From the NCBI GenBank assembly GCA_015063285.1, contig SUST01000004.1, positions 1-64,000 on the forward strand: DNA of 64,000 nucleotides. The letters run 5' to 3'. Source of the stretch: Thermoplasmata archaeon. GTDB taxonomy: Archaea > Thermoplasmatota > Thermoplasmata > Methanomassiliicoccales > Methanomethylophilaceae. Every line of letters starts with the position of its first letter. Position 1 is the stretch's first letter. The notes below the pieces were generated by a model, which was given only the letters and a program-made list of their open reading frames with translations, made no database searches and had not been told where the DNA came from. This document shows, in pieces, positions 50,648-59,689 of this stretch. Both the position numbers and the translations under genes were made by a program.

Positions 50648-51174
50648 CTGAGGGCCTCCAGCTCTTCCTTTACTTTCTTCTTGAAGGAATCAAGGTCGGA
50701 ATCGTTAACGATGAGGATATCGGAAAGTGCTATGACGCTTCCAAGGCCCCATCCCAGCTCCCTGTTGTCGCGTTCATCGAATTCTTCAATGTTCTTGGGC
50801 GCATCATCGCGTCCTCTCGCCACGAGTCTGTCGTAGCGTATAATGCGGGGCGCATGTACGCCTATTATGTAGACCTCTTTGCTGAGGCCCTTGTAGGAAT
50901 AGACCTCGTCCAGGCTCCTGCATCCGTCCACGAGGAATATGTCTCCGGACATCCTCTCTATAGCCCTCTTGGCCCAGATGTCCTTACCGTGCTTCTCCCT
51001 CTCGCCGTTGGCGACCTGTCCTACTGAAAGGCCCTGTTCCGCAGCTCCAGATGTCTGATGGAATTCTCTGACGATGTCGCCCATCCTAAGGAACGGTATA
51101 TCCATGGAACGGGCCACGTTGAGCAATTCCTCCTTGCCTGCGCCAGGCATTCCGGTAACGAGAAGGATCTTCAT
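50644..51174 (-). CDS. UPF0200-type P-loop nucleotide kinase-like protein
   Basis: 176 aa. Walker A GMPGAGKEE at about 8-16, then LRMGDIVREF and a lid-like region with Arg residues place it near dephospho-CoA/adenylate kinases in the archaeal UPF0200 group. Its substrate is not known. It is four bases downstream of pyrI and may share its transcript. Confidence 0.75.
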   Translation of the reverse strand: MKILLVTGMPGAGKEELLNVARSMDIPFLRMGDIVREFHQTSGAAEQGLSVGQVANGEREKHGKDIWAKRAIERMSGDIFLVDGCRSLDEVYSYKGLSKEVYIIGVHAPRIIRYDRLVARGRDDAPKNIEEFDERDNRELGWGLGSVIALSDILIVNDSDLDSFKKKVKEELEALR

Positions 51175-51178
51175 GGTA

Positions 51179-51655
51179 TCACAGAAGGTTGTCCGAGATA
51201 TGGTTCACGACCTTCTCGCAGTAGCAGCATTTCAGCTGGACGGGGTACTTGGAGGTGACCTCGAACTCCGGGAGAATGGGTTCTCCCTTGTTGGTGATGC
51301 AGTTGGGGTTGGTGCATTTTGCAAGACCGGTCACATGGTCTCCCAGGACCACCTTGTACTTCTCAGCGACATAGAAGTCCCTGACGATTGAGATCGTCGC
51401 ATCTGGTGCGACCAGGGCGATCTGTTCGGATTTCTTCTGGTCGATCTCCACGTCCTCAATCTTGATGATGTCCTTCCAGCCGAGTGCCTTCGAGCTTACA
51501 TGCACCCCTATGCTGATGGATGAGTAGATGTTGTTCTCGTTGATTCCCAGGATCTTAACGACATTCAGTGCCTGCCCGCATGCAATATGGTCTATCACGG
51601 TACCGTTGCGGATCGGTGTTAGCCTAACCTCCTTGATAGGGTTCTGATCTTCCAT
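51179..51655 (-). CDS. pyrI: Aspartate carbamoyltransferase regulatory chain
   Basis: 158 aa. The N-terminal allosteric domain (DHIACGQALNVVKIL) is followed by the zinc domain with four Cys in CTNPNC and CCYC. It binds CTP/ATP and tunes PyrB in pyrimidine synthesis. It starts at the base where pyrB ends. Confidence 0.94.
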   Translation of the reverse strand: MEDQNPIKEVRLTPIRNGTVIDHIACGQALNVVKILGINENNIYSSISIGVHVSSKALGWKDIIKIEDVEIDQKKSEQIALVAPDATISIVRDFYVAEKYKVVLGDHVTGLAKCTNPNCITNKGEPILPEFEVTSKYPVQLKCCYCEKVVNHISDNLL

Positions 51656-52584
51656 CAGAGCTCGCCTCCCAGCAATGCGTTGAGGAGGGCCATTCTTACA
51701 GGCACTCCGTTGGCTGCCTGCTCGAAGTACTTCGCATGCGGGGTGTCATCCACCTCGGGTGCGATCTCGTTGACCCTGGGGAGGGGATGCATCACGATCA
51801 TGTCGCTCTTTGCTTTCTCCAGGAGCGTCTTGTCGACCCTGTAGGTCCCTGCTACCTTCTGATATTCTGACGGGTCCGGGAACCTTTCCCTCTGAATCCT
51901 TGTGACGTAGAGCACATCCGCTTGGGAGACAGCATCCTCCAGACATTCTGTGGTGACGGGGCTGCATCCTCCCGCTTCCAGATGGTCTATTATGTCGTCG
52001 GGCATCCTGAGGCTTTCAGGCGCCACCAGTGTGATCTTCATCCCGAACTTGGTCAGGGCGTGTGCGAGAGAATGGACCGTTCTTCCGTACTTCAGGTCGC
52101 CGACCAGTGTGATGTTGAGTCCGTCCAGGGTGCCTTTGGCACGCCTCATAGTGAACAGATCTAAAAGTGTCTGTGTGGGATGGGATCCCGCTCCGTCTCC
52201 CGCATTGATCACAGGATGATCGGAGAATTTCGCCGCCAGTTTGGCAGCTCCCTCGAAAGGATGTCTGAGTACCGTGGCGTCGCAGTATGCGTCCACTATC
52301 TTGATGGTATCAGCAAGGGTCTCCCCCTTGGCCATGGAGGTCATCGACATTTCGGAGACATCGATGACATCGCATCCCAGTCTGTAAGCTGCGCTTTCGA
52401 ATGATAGCTTCGTACGCGTCGAAGGTTCGAAGAACAGATTTCCGAGAATCTTCCCGTCTAGGGTGCGTTTTATCTTCTCACCCTTCGCGTACGGGACCAT
52501 CTTCTCGGCCATGTCGAGGATACCTTCGATGTCATCCTTTGAGAAATCCATGATGGAGACGACATCCTTCTGATATAGGTCCAT
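51655..52584 (-). CDS. pyrB: Aspartate carbamoyltransferase catalytic chain
   Basis: 309 aa. STRTKLSFE near 56 binds carbamoyl phosphate; HPTQTLLDLFT near 136 and MHPLPRVNEI near 269 complete the site. It makes carbamoyl aspartate for pyrimidine synthesis. It leads the pyrB-pyrI operon, divergent from arcS. Confidence 0.95.
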   Translation of the reverse strand: MDLYQKDVVSIMDFSKDDIEGILDMAEKMVPYAKGEKIKRTLDGKILGNLFFEPSTRTKLSFESAAYRLGCDVIDVSEMSMTSMAKGETLADTIKIVDAYCDATVLRHPFEGAAKLAAKFSDHPVINAGDGAGSHPTQTLLDLFTMRRAKGTLDGLNITLVGDLKYGRTVHSLAHALTKFGMKITLVAPESLRMPDDIIDHLEAGGCSPVTTECLEDAVSQADVLYVTRIQRERFPDPSEYQKVAGTYRVDKTLLEKAKSDMIVMHPLPRVNEIAPEVDDTPHAKYFEQAANGVPVRMALLNALLGGEL

Positions 52585-52630
52585 GATTCGTGCTTATCCC
52601 TTACGCGTAAATAATTATGTTGATGCCCAG

Positions 52631-52639
52631 TTTTTATAG
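52631..52639 (+). promoter_or_regulatory. TATA box of arcS
   Basis: TTTTTATAG lies 22 bases before the ATG, implying a very short or absent leader. Confidence 0.5.
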
Positions 52640-52660
52640 ATTGAACGGATAGGCAGAGGC

Positions 52661-54343
52661 ATGTTGGATGTTCTCTCAAGATCCCAGAGGTCGAGGGTCT
52701 GCGAATACACCAGGAACGAGAAGAAGCTGACCACTCCTGCCATGATCGGTTCTGCTGAATCCGATGTTTGGATAGAGGTCAAGGGGATGGACAGGGTACT
52801 TCACATCATGGGTACCGACGTTATCATGGAATCCGGGCTCAGGACGACATCCAATTCGAATGTGAGTACGGATGTCGAGGTGACCGAAGGCATAGCGGTC
52901 GCCAGATTGCCGCTTCCCGAGGATCTGTCCTTCGACGATTCCGTCGAGATGGTGGTCGTTCCCAACGCGTACGAACTGAGGAAGGATCCGAGGCGTATCG
53001 TGGACAACATCATCAGATTGAGGAGAGCGGCGGGATTCAACCGTCTTCTGTACCTGTCAGGTCTTGGCGAGCCATCCACCGTCGCACTTCTGACGTACAT
53101 GGGCGTGGATATCTTCGACGATTCGCTGCCCAGAGCTGCCGGAATCAGCGGTATAAGGCTGATCCCTGAGGCCGAGATAGTCACAGGACAGGACGAATCG
53201 CAGAACAACATCAGGGCGATGGAGGAGGAGCTTGACAAGATCAGGATGTTCATAGCTACAGATCGTCTCAGAGAGCTGGCCGATCAGAGGGCGCCGTCCA
53301 CTCCCACATCCGTCGCATTGCTAAGGCTGTATGATAAAGAAGGATACGAGTACGCCGAAGAGACATGTTCGTTCACAGGCTGCAGGTTCAGCTGCAACAC
53401 CACTCAGGCCTTGAGAAGGCCCGACATCCAGAGTTACAAGGCACGCATCAAGGATTATAGGAAACCGGCACATAAGAGGGTACTTCTCCTGTTGCCATGC
53501 TCTGCAAAGAAGCCATATCATATCTCAAAATCGCACAAGGCATTCTCTTCTGCCATCCATACGGCCCCGCACGACACGCTCGTGCAGGAACTGATAGTGA
53601 CATCTCCTCTTGGAATCGTCCCAAGGGAGCTAGATGCCTTCTATCCTGCGAACTCCTACGACATACCTGTCACCGGAGAGTGGAAGCCTGAGGAGAAGGC
53701 GATGATCCGCGAGATGGTCGGTTCAGTCATATCGCAGGGTTGGGACTCAGTCGTCTGCCATCTCGGAGAGGACTATGAGCTCGTCGAGGGATTGGCCGAT
53801 ATGGTTTGCACGGTTGTTGGGGACAGCACATCTCCGGCATCGATACAGAATCTTGACAAGGCCCTCAGGGACGCCACCAAGGGCATGGAGCCGGTAGACT
53901 ACATGATCGACCGCAACGAGCAGATGAGGAACATGCTGAGATTCCAGTTCGGTGCAGAGGCGGCAGACCTGCTGATGGATCAGAACACGTACGCCATCGG
54001 CAAGTTCCCATACTTCAAGCTGTTCCGCGAGGATGCTGAACACAACAAGATCCAATTGGGCATGTTCACCCCCGAAAGAGGAGGAATATCCCTTACACTG
54101 GAAGGTGCCCAGATACTTGCTGACGGAGGGTACCCTGTCATAGAGATAATGGACTTCGAGATGAAGGGGAACCTGTTTGCCGTCGGTGTGATAAAGGCCG
54201 ATCCGAGGATCCACGTAGGCGATGAGGCCATCGCGGTGTGCGACGGCAAGGTCCGTCTCGTCGGAGTGGCGATGATGTGCGGTCAGGAGATGACGGATCT
54301 CAAGAGGGGCATCGCTGTCAAGACCAGACACAAGGTCAAATGA
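52661..54343 (+). CDS. arcS: Archaeosine synthase ArcS
   Basis: 560 aa. A degenerate TGT-like N-terminal domain is followed by the ArcS-specific motif PCSAKKPYHISKSH near 285-298 and a C-terminal PUA domain (from about 480) that binds tRNA. ArcS changes preQ0 at position 15 of tRNA into archaeosine, acting after the TGT that inserts the base. It completes the pathway begun by queDCE in this window. Confidence 0.92.
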   Translation: MLDVLSRSQRSRVCEYTRNEKKLTTPAMIGSAESDVWIEVKGMDRVLHIMGTDVIMESGLRTTSNSNVSTDVEVTEGIAVARLPLPEDLSFDDSVEMVVVPNAYELRKDPRRIVDNIIRLRRAAGFNRLLYLSGLGEPSTVALLTYMGVDIFDDSLPRAAGISGIRLIPEAEIVTGQDESQNNIRAMEEELDKIRMFIATDRLRELADQRAPSTPTSVALLRLYDKEGYEYAEETCSFTGCRFSCNTTQALRRPDIQSYKARIKDYRKPAHKRVLLLLPCSAKKPYHISKSHKAFSSAIHTAPHDTLVQELIVTSPLGIVPRELDAFYPANSYDIPVTGEWKPEEKAMIREMVGSVISQGWDSVVCHLGEDYELVEGLADMVCTVVGDSTSPASIQNLDKALRDATKGMEPVDYMIDRNEQMRNMLRFQFGAEAADLLMDQNTYAIGKFPYFKLFREDAEHNKIQLGMFTPERGGISLTLEGAQILADGGYPVIEIMDFEMKGNLFAVGVIKADPRIHVGDEAIAVCDGKVRLVGVAMMCGQEMTDLKRGIAVKTRHKVK

Positions 54344-54378
54344 TCTGGAAATCCATCGGCCGAAAGGCCCCTCCCACC

Positions 54379-54387
54379 TTTTAAATA
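54379..54387 (+). promoter_or_regulatory. TATA box of psmB
   Basis: TTTTAAATA, about 70 bases before the chosen ATG, implying a leader of about 45 bases. Confidence 0.45.
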
Positions 54388-54456
54388 GAATGTCTCTTTA
54401 TGTATTGATAAGCACAGCATGTGTTGTGTCTTTTCTCATCAACTGGGAGATTAGCT

Positions 54457-55089
54457 ATGACTGAGGATACTCTTAAGACCGGTACAACAACAATCGGACT
54501 GAAACTCAAGGACGGAGTCGTTCTGGCAACAGACCAGAGGGCCACAATGGGAAACCTTATCGCTGACAACCACTGCCAGAAACTGTTCCCCATCGCCGAT
54601 AACCTTGGAATGACCATCGCAGGAGGCGTCGGAGACGCTCAGCTGCTGGTCCGCTACCTTCAGAGCGAGATCTCCATCTACAGGATGAAGAAAGGAGCAC
54701 CCATGTCTGTCCAGACAGCTGCGGTCATGATCGGAAACATACTCCGTCAGGGCTTCTACGTCGCGCCTCTCGTAGGAGGTTACGATGCAGCAGGAGGACA
54801 CATCTTCAGCGTCGACATGGCCGGAGGTGTCCTGGAGGACAATTACACATCGTCGGGATCCGGATCGGTCTTCGCACTCGGTGCGCTCGAGGCCGCGTAC
54901 AAGCCCGACATGACCAAAGATGAGGGAATCAACTGTGCTATCACGGCACTCAACTCATCGAGGAGGAGAGACAACTATTCGGGAGACGGGTTCCTGGTCG
55001 CTTACATCGGCCCGGACGGTTACGAGGAGATCTCCAAAGAGGAGATCATCAACAGGTGCTCCAAGTTGGGATTCAAATATCCTAACTGA
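54457..55089 (+). CDS. psmB: Proteasome beta subunit
   Basis: 210 aa. A short propeptide ends at LKTG and exposes the catalytic Thr10 of TTTIG after self-cleavage; Asp in ATDQRATMGN, and Lys and Ser further on complete the site. It forms the two inner rings of the 20S proteasome. ATG 54457 is favoured by GGGAGA upstream and by the usual short propeptide. Confidence 0.95.
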   Translation: MTEDTLKTGTTTIGLKLKDGVVLATDQRATMGNLIADNHCQKLFPIADNLGMTIAGGVGDAQLLVRYLQSEISIYRMKKGAPMSVQTAAVMIGNILRQGFYVAPLVGGYDAAGGHIFSVDMAGGVLEDNYTSSGSGSVFALGALEAAYKPDMTKDEGINCAITALNSSRRRDNYSGDGFLVAYIGPDGYEEISKEEIINRCSKLGFKYPN

Positions 55090-55152
55090 GCGCATGAGTA
55101 ACCCAAACCCCTTCCCCTTCTAAACATCAACTTTTCAAAAGCTGGATTTGAA

Positions 55153-57057
55153 ATGAATGTAGACAAGCTATTCGAAACACTGACCAGTGACGTCAAGAGA
55201 TTGGTGCCTTCGGACATGAAGATCACATCGATCAACTTCGAGGGTCCGTTGGTCGTGGTCTATACAGATGATTATGAGAAGTTCTCGGCCGACGACAGTC
55301 TGGCCAGGACTATAGCTCAGAACATCCACCGCAGGGTCGACATCAGGCCCGACCCCTCAACTCTCGAGGATACGAACAAGGTCGAGGAGCAGATCAGGAA
55401 TATGATACCTGAGAAAGCGGAGATCTTCGACATCAACTTCGTAGAGGAGACCGGAGAGGCGATCGTGGAGGCCATCAACCCGAGCGAGGTTGTCGGAAAG
55501 GAAGGCCAGCGTCTGACTGAACTCAGGAAGGAGACGGGTTGGAACATCAAGGTCATGAGGGCACCCCCAATCCCGTCCAAGACCGTGTCGGACGTCAGGG
55601 GATACCTGCGTGCAAATCACGACGAGAGGCAGGACATGCTCAAGTATGTGGCGAGAAGGATCGCAAGGCCCAAGCTCGAAGGGGAGCAGTGGGTGAGGAT
55701 GACCGCCATGGGAGGATTCAGACAGGTCGGAAGGTCCGCATCGTTGCTGACCACCAGAGAGTCCAAGATCCTCATCGACTGTGGTCTTGACCCGTCTTCC
55801 GATGCCACCCCCTATTTTGCGATTCCGGAGGCACAGCCCCTCTCGGACATTGATGCCGTCGTTATAACACATGCCCACCTGGACCACTGCGGAACACTTC
55901 CAGCGCTGTTCAAGTATGGTTACAAGGGGCCTGTCTACTGTACGCCGCCCACCAGGGATCTAATGGCCCTGCTGCAGCTCGACAACATCAAATTGGGATT
56001 CGGCGAGGACAAGAAGACGCCTTACGATGCATCCCATGTGAGGCAGGAGATCTTGCACACAATCACACTCAAGTACAACGAGACCACGGATATCGCCCCC
56101 GATGTCAGGCTCACGTTCCATAACGCTGGCCACATCCTCGGTTCCGCGATCGCCCATTTCCATATCGGCGACGGTCTCCACAACGTTGCATTCTCGGGAG
56201 ATACCAAGTATGAGAAGACTTGGCTTTTCAACCCCGCAAACAACAGATTCCCCAGACTCGAGACTCTGGTCATCGAGTCCACCTACGGAGGTCACAACGA
56301 TGTTACCCCCACAAGGGCTGAGGCATCGGAGGAGATGGGTAACCTGTTGCAGCAGGCCACCGCCAAGGGCGGAAAGGTCCTGATCCCCGTCTTCGCGGTA
56401 GGAAGGTCGCAGGAGGTCATGCTAGTCATAGAGGAGCAGATGCGCCTCGGAAAGATCCCCAAGTGCACAGTCTATCTCGACGGAATGATCTGGGAGGCAA
56501 CGGCCATTCACACAGCGTATCCCGAGTACCTCAACAGCTCTCTCAGGACGCAGATTTTCCAGCAGAACGAGAACCCGTTCCTATCTCCCATCTTCAAGAG
56601 GGTGGAGACCGCAGACATGAGGGAAGAGATCTGCCACTCGCCGGACCCATGTATCGTCCTTGCGACATCGGGTATGATGTCCGGAGGACCTGTCATGGAG
56701 TACTTCCGCGAGTGGGCTGACGATCCCAACAATTGGCTGCTGTTTGTTGGTTATCAGTCTGAAGGATCCATCGGAAGGACTATCCAGAGGGGACGTACCG
56801 ATATCACCCTCAGCATGAAGGGCAAACCCATCGATCTCCAGATCAAGATGCAGAGGGTCACCGTGGACGGATTCTCCGGACACTCTGACAGGAAGCAGCT
56901 GATGAGATACATCTCATCCTTGGAACCCAAACCGAACAAGATCATCATCGGTCACGGTGAGGACAAGAAATGTACTGACTTCGCATCATCGATCTACAAG
57001 AAGTTCGGTATCGAGACCAAGGCTCCTCAGAATCTTGAGACCATAAGGCTCAGATAA
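55153..57057 (+). CDS. aCPSF1/FttA beta-CASP ribonuclease
   Basis: 634 aa. N-terminal KH domains (about 1-150) bind RNA; the metallo-beta-lactamase site follows with THAHLDHCG near 240 and later GHILGSAIAHF, and the beta-CASP domain ends with GFSGHSDRKQL near 583. Archaeal aCPSF1 cleaves nascent U-rich 3' ends and drives transcription termination. It lies next to the proteasome gene. Confidence 0.94.
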   Translation: MNVDKLFETLTSDVKRLVPSDMKITSINFEGPLVVVYTDDYEKFSADDSLARTIAQNIHRRVDIRPDPSTLEDTNKVEEQIRNMIPEKAEIFDINFVEETGEAIVEAINPSEVVGKEGQRLTELRKETGWNIKVMRAPPIPSKTVSDVRGYLRANHDERQDMLKYVARRIARPKLEGEQWVRMTAMGGFRQVGRSASLLTTRESKILIDCGLDPSSDATPYFAIPEAQPLSDIDAVVITHAHLDHCGTLPALFKYGYKGPVYCTPPTRDLMALLQLDNIKLGFGEDKKTPYDASHVRQEILHTITLKYNETTDIAPDVRLTFHNAGHILGSAIAHFHIGDGLHNVAFSGDTKYEKTWLFNPANNRFPRLETLVIESTYGGHNDVTPTRAEASEEMGNLLQQATAKGGKVLIPVFAVGRSQEVMLVIEEQMRLGKIPKCTVYLDGMIWEATAIHTAYPEYLNSSLRTQIFQQNENPFLSPIFKRVETADMREEICHSPDPCIVLATSGMMSGGPVMEYFREWADDPNNWLLFVGYQSEGSIGRTIQRGRTDITLSMKGKPIDLQIKMQRVTVDGFSGHSDRKQLMRYISSLEPKPNKIIIGHGEDKKCTDFASSIYKKFGIETKAPQNLETIRLR

Positions 57058-57066
57058 ACCATTGAA

Positions 57067-57086
57067 GGCCCCGGGTCTCCGGGGTC
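57067..57086. terminator. Hairpin between convergent genes
   Basis: GGCCCCGG and CCGGGGTC arms around a four-base loop just past aCPSF1, followed on the plus strand by CCTTTCTTATT. It overlaps the stop of the gene on the other strand. Confidence 0.55.
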
Positions 57087-57774
57087 ATCCTTTCTTATTG
57101 AAGGGGCATTCGTTCCCCAGGCACTGTTGATTCTTGCTACTGAATTTGCATTCGATCTCAGCGAGTTCCATCTCTATGCCGAGTTTCTCTTTCACGAATG
57201 CGACCGCCTCGGTGATGGCGAGATACGAATCGCGTTTACAGCATCTGGGTCCTCCGCGGCCCCCTATGGACATTAACGATCTAGACGTCATCATGTTGGA
57301 CAATCCGAAAGGCTCCTTTGCCATCGGATTGGAGCCTGTGATCACAGAGATGAAAATTCCTGAACTCACCGCTGCTCCGCAAGTACCCCAGTATCCGCAG
57401 ATCCCTCCGGGTACGGCCTTTCCGCGATTGGTTATCTCTTTCAAAGCCCAATCAAAATCTATTTTTCCCCCGGAATTGCGATAGGCCGTCAGAAGCGAGG
57501 CTGCCACCAGCACATGGTGCTCAGGACCGTGCATATGGCAGAACGGCAGATTCATGAGCCTGTTTAGAACAACGCCGGGGTCTTTGGACGTCTCCAATCT
57601 GCAGATGGGCACAATGGTGTCCAGTCCGGACAGGTGGCAGTCGTTGCAGACGAAATGCCCCTTAATACATCTGACCCTATCGGAATATCTCTTCCCGCAC
57701 ACTGAGCAGGTCATCTCGATATCATTGTCCAGGTATTCTAAAGGGGATCCGCAGATTATGCATCCCGTATCCAT
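57085..57774 (-). CDS. DUF5714-like Cys-rich redox or metal protein
   Basis: 229 aa. The N-terminal zinc-ribbon-like part has CIICG, CSVCGKRY and CNDCH; the main domain has MHGPEHHVLV near 80, GICGYWGTCGAA near 125 and paired CC in PRCCKRDS near 180. About 14 Cys suggest Fe-S clusters. The DUF5714 family occurs in methanogens and clostridia and its reaction is unknown. Confidence 0.75.
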   Translation of the reverse strand: MDTGCIICGSPLEYLDNDIEMTCSVCGKRYSDRVRCIKGHFVCNDCHLSGLDTIVPICRLETSKDPGVVLNRLMNLPFCHMHGPEHHVLVAASLLTAYRNSGGKIDFDWALKEITNRGKAVPGGICGYWGTCGAAVSSGIFISVITGSNPMAKEPFGLSNMMTSRSLMSIGGRGGPRCCKRDSYLAITEAVAFVKEKLGIEMELAEIECKFSSKNQQCLGNECPFNKKG

Positions 57775-57844
57775 GATGATGCTTCCATGAAAGATTGAGA
57801 AAAATATGGCCCCGGTCGAACGACCAAGGCATTGGGTTTGATAA

Positions 57845-58384
57845 TCACCAGTTGGTTGCTCTTACTTCGAAGAACGACTGGGCGTGCTTACAGACAGGAC
57901 ATACGGCGGGGGCCTCCTCTCCAACGTGGATGTAACCGCAGTTCCTGCATTTCCACATGACGACTTTGTCCTTCTTGAAGACGACTCCTTCCTCGATGTT
58001 CTTCAGGAGTGCAAGGTATCTCTCCTCGTGCTCCTTCTCGATGTTTCCGACCATCTCGAAGAGCTTTGCAATCTCGGTGAATCCCTCGGCCTTTGCAGTC
58101 TCGGCGAACTCCTTGTACATCGTGGTGTGCTCGTAGTTCTCTCCTGCTGCGGCGTCCTTCAGGTTCTCGACGGTCTTGGGGACCTTTCCGTCGTGGAGCT
58201 GCTTGAACCAAATCTTGGCGTGCTCCTTCTCGTTCTCGGCGGTCTCAAGGAAGATGTCCGCGATTTGCTCGTAGCCTTCTTTCTTGGCCTGGGATGCGTA
58301 GTATGTGTATTTGTTCCTGGCCTGGCTCTCACCTGCGAATGCGGCCATCAGATTCTGCTCCGTCTTGGATCCTTTTAGTTCCAT
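57845..58384 (-). CDS. Rubrerythrin
   Basis: 179 aa. A ferritin-like diiron four-helix domain with Glu residues in [30 protein letters not shown] and EKEHEERY is followed by a rubredoxin-type domain, [10 protein letters not shown] and CPVCKH. It reduces hydrogen peroxide in anaerobes with electrons from rubredoxin or NAD(P)H. It has its own short upstream region. Confidence 0.95.
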   Translation of the reverse strand: MELKGSKTEQNLMAAFAGESQARNKYTYYASQAKKEGYEQIADIFLETAENEKEHAKIWFKQLHDGKVPKTVENLKDAAAGENYEHTTMYKEFAETAKAEGFTEIAKLFEMVGNIEKEHEERYLALLKNIEEGVVFKKDKVVMWKCRNCGYIHVGEEAPAVCPVCKHAQSFFEVRATNW

Positions 58385-58487
58385 GATGTAACCTCTGTAA
58401 TCAATATAGAACGTTGTTGTTAAAAAAGGTAGTCTATGGTCGCTGGCAGTTAGGAATGATTAAACCTTTTGAGACGAATGACGCATT

Positions 58488-58961
58488 ATGCGCGGGTCCT
58501 GCATAGCATCATTCTTCACGCTGTTAGGTACTGTCAGTATCACCGAGGACGGCAACGGAATGATCACCGGAGTATACCTTCCCTGTTCAAATCTCCCTCC
58601 AATGGACCAATGTGAAACGCCCGTTTTGAAAGAGGCGGCGAAACAGATCAACGAGTATCTTGCGGGGAGTCGCACAGAATTCGATCTCGATCTTTACTAT
58701 GACGGTTCGGATTTCAGGTCAAGGGTCATGGAGGAACTGAACAGGATACCTTACGGCGAGGTCCGTACATACAAACAGGTCGCGGAGGCCATAGGCTATC
58801 CGAATTCGATGCGTGCTGTCGGTACCGCTTGCAGGGAGAATCCCCTGCCCATATTGGTCCCATGTCATCGTGTCATACCTGCGACCGGCGGATACGGCAA
58901 TTACAACGGGGGCACCTCCATGAAGAAGAAGCTTCTGAACCTGGAAGGGGTGTTCCTCTGA
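58488..58961 (+). CDS. ogt: Methylated-DNA-protein cysteine methyltransferase
   Basis: 157 aa. The active site is PCHRVIP near 122-128, with PYGEVRTYKQVAEAIG and the Asn-Arg region RAVGTACRENP giving the DNA-binding helix. It removes alkyl groups from O6-guanine by a suicide reaction. It overlaps the alkD-like gene, so two alkylation-repair functions are coupled. Confidence 0.92.
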   Translation: MRGSCIASFFTLLGTVSITEDGNGMITGVYLPCSNLPPMDQCETPVLKEAAKQINEYLAGSRTEFDLDLYYDGSDFRSRVMEELNRIPYGEVRTYKQVAEAIGYPNSMRAVGTACRENPLPILVPCHRVIPATGGYGNYNGGTSMKKKLLNLEGVFL

Positions 58962-59629
58962 TAGATTACCGCGGCATTCTGAAGGAGGAAGCCGAGCCTG
59001 ATTACAGGGATTTCACTTCAAAGCTAATTCCTGGAAAAGAGGGGATACTGGGTGTCAGAATCCCGAAGGTCCGGGCATTGACCAAGACCATCATCAAAGA
59101 CGATTGGGAATCATTCCTGGAAGAGAAGCCAACATGTTTCGAGGAAGAGGTCCTCAAAGGTCTGGTGATCGCAACAGCTCCCATGGATGTGGAGAGGAGG
59201 CTGGAATACACCGAAGGTTTCCTTGACATCATAGATAACTGGTCCACCTGTGATTCATTCTGTTCCTCATGGAAGTTCTCGAAGAAGGATTCGGAACGCG
59301 TTCATTCTTACTTTAGGTCCCTGATCGATTCCGGAAAGGAATTCCGCATGAGGGTTTCGGTCGTTTTCCGCATGGCCCATTTCATCGACGATGAACATGT
59401 GGACAAGCTTCTGGCCGATATCGAATCCTATCGCAACGAAGGCTACTACTATAAGATGGGGGCCGCTTGGACCGCTTCCTTCTGCTACATCAAGTATCCT
59501 GAGAGGACCATGGCCGTTCTCAAACATGGGAGGATGGATGACTGGGTGTACAGGAAGACCATACAGAAGATATGCGAATCATACAGGGTATCGGACGAGA
59601 ACAAAGCAGTGCTAAAATCCATGAGATGA
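58958..59629 (+). CDS. AlkD-like DNA alkylation repair protein, non-canonical start
   Basis: 223 aa of HEAT-like helices typical of AlkD, with GVRIPKVRALTK near the N terminus, NWSTCDSFCSSW near 85-96 and a late KMGAAWTASFCY. AlkD removes cationic alkylated bases. No ATG, GTG or TTG lies in frame near the expected N terminus; CTG 58958, overlapping the ogt TGA and five bases after GGGGTG, is the best start. ATG 58829 would need a 43-residue extension inside ogt. Confidence 0.8.
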   Translation: MIDYRGILKEEAEPDYRDFTSKLIPGKEGILGVRIPKVRALTKTIIKDDWESFLEEKPTCFEEEVLKGLVIATAPMDVERRLEYTEGFLDIIDNWSTCDSFCSSWKFSKKDSERVHSYFRSLIDSGKEFRMRVSVVFRMAHFIDDEHVDKLLADIESYRNEGYYYKMGAAWTASFCYIKYPERTMAVLKHGRMDDWVYRKTIQKICESYRVSDENKAVLKSMR

Positions 59630-59689
59630 TACAACTCGACCGATTATCCAACCCATAATAATAAAAATAAGAGACATATGGGTGACGTT

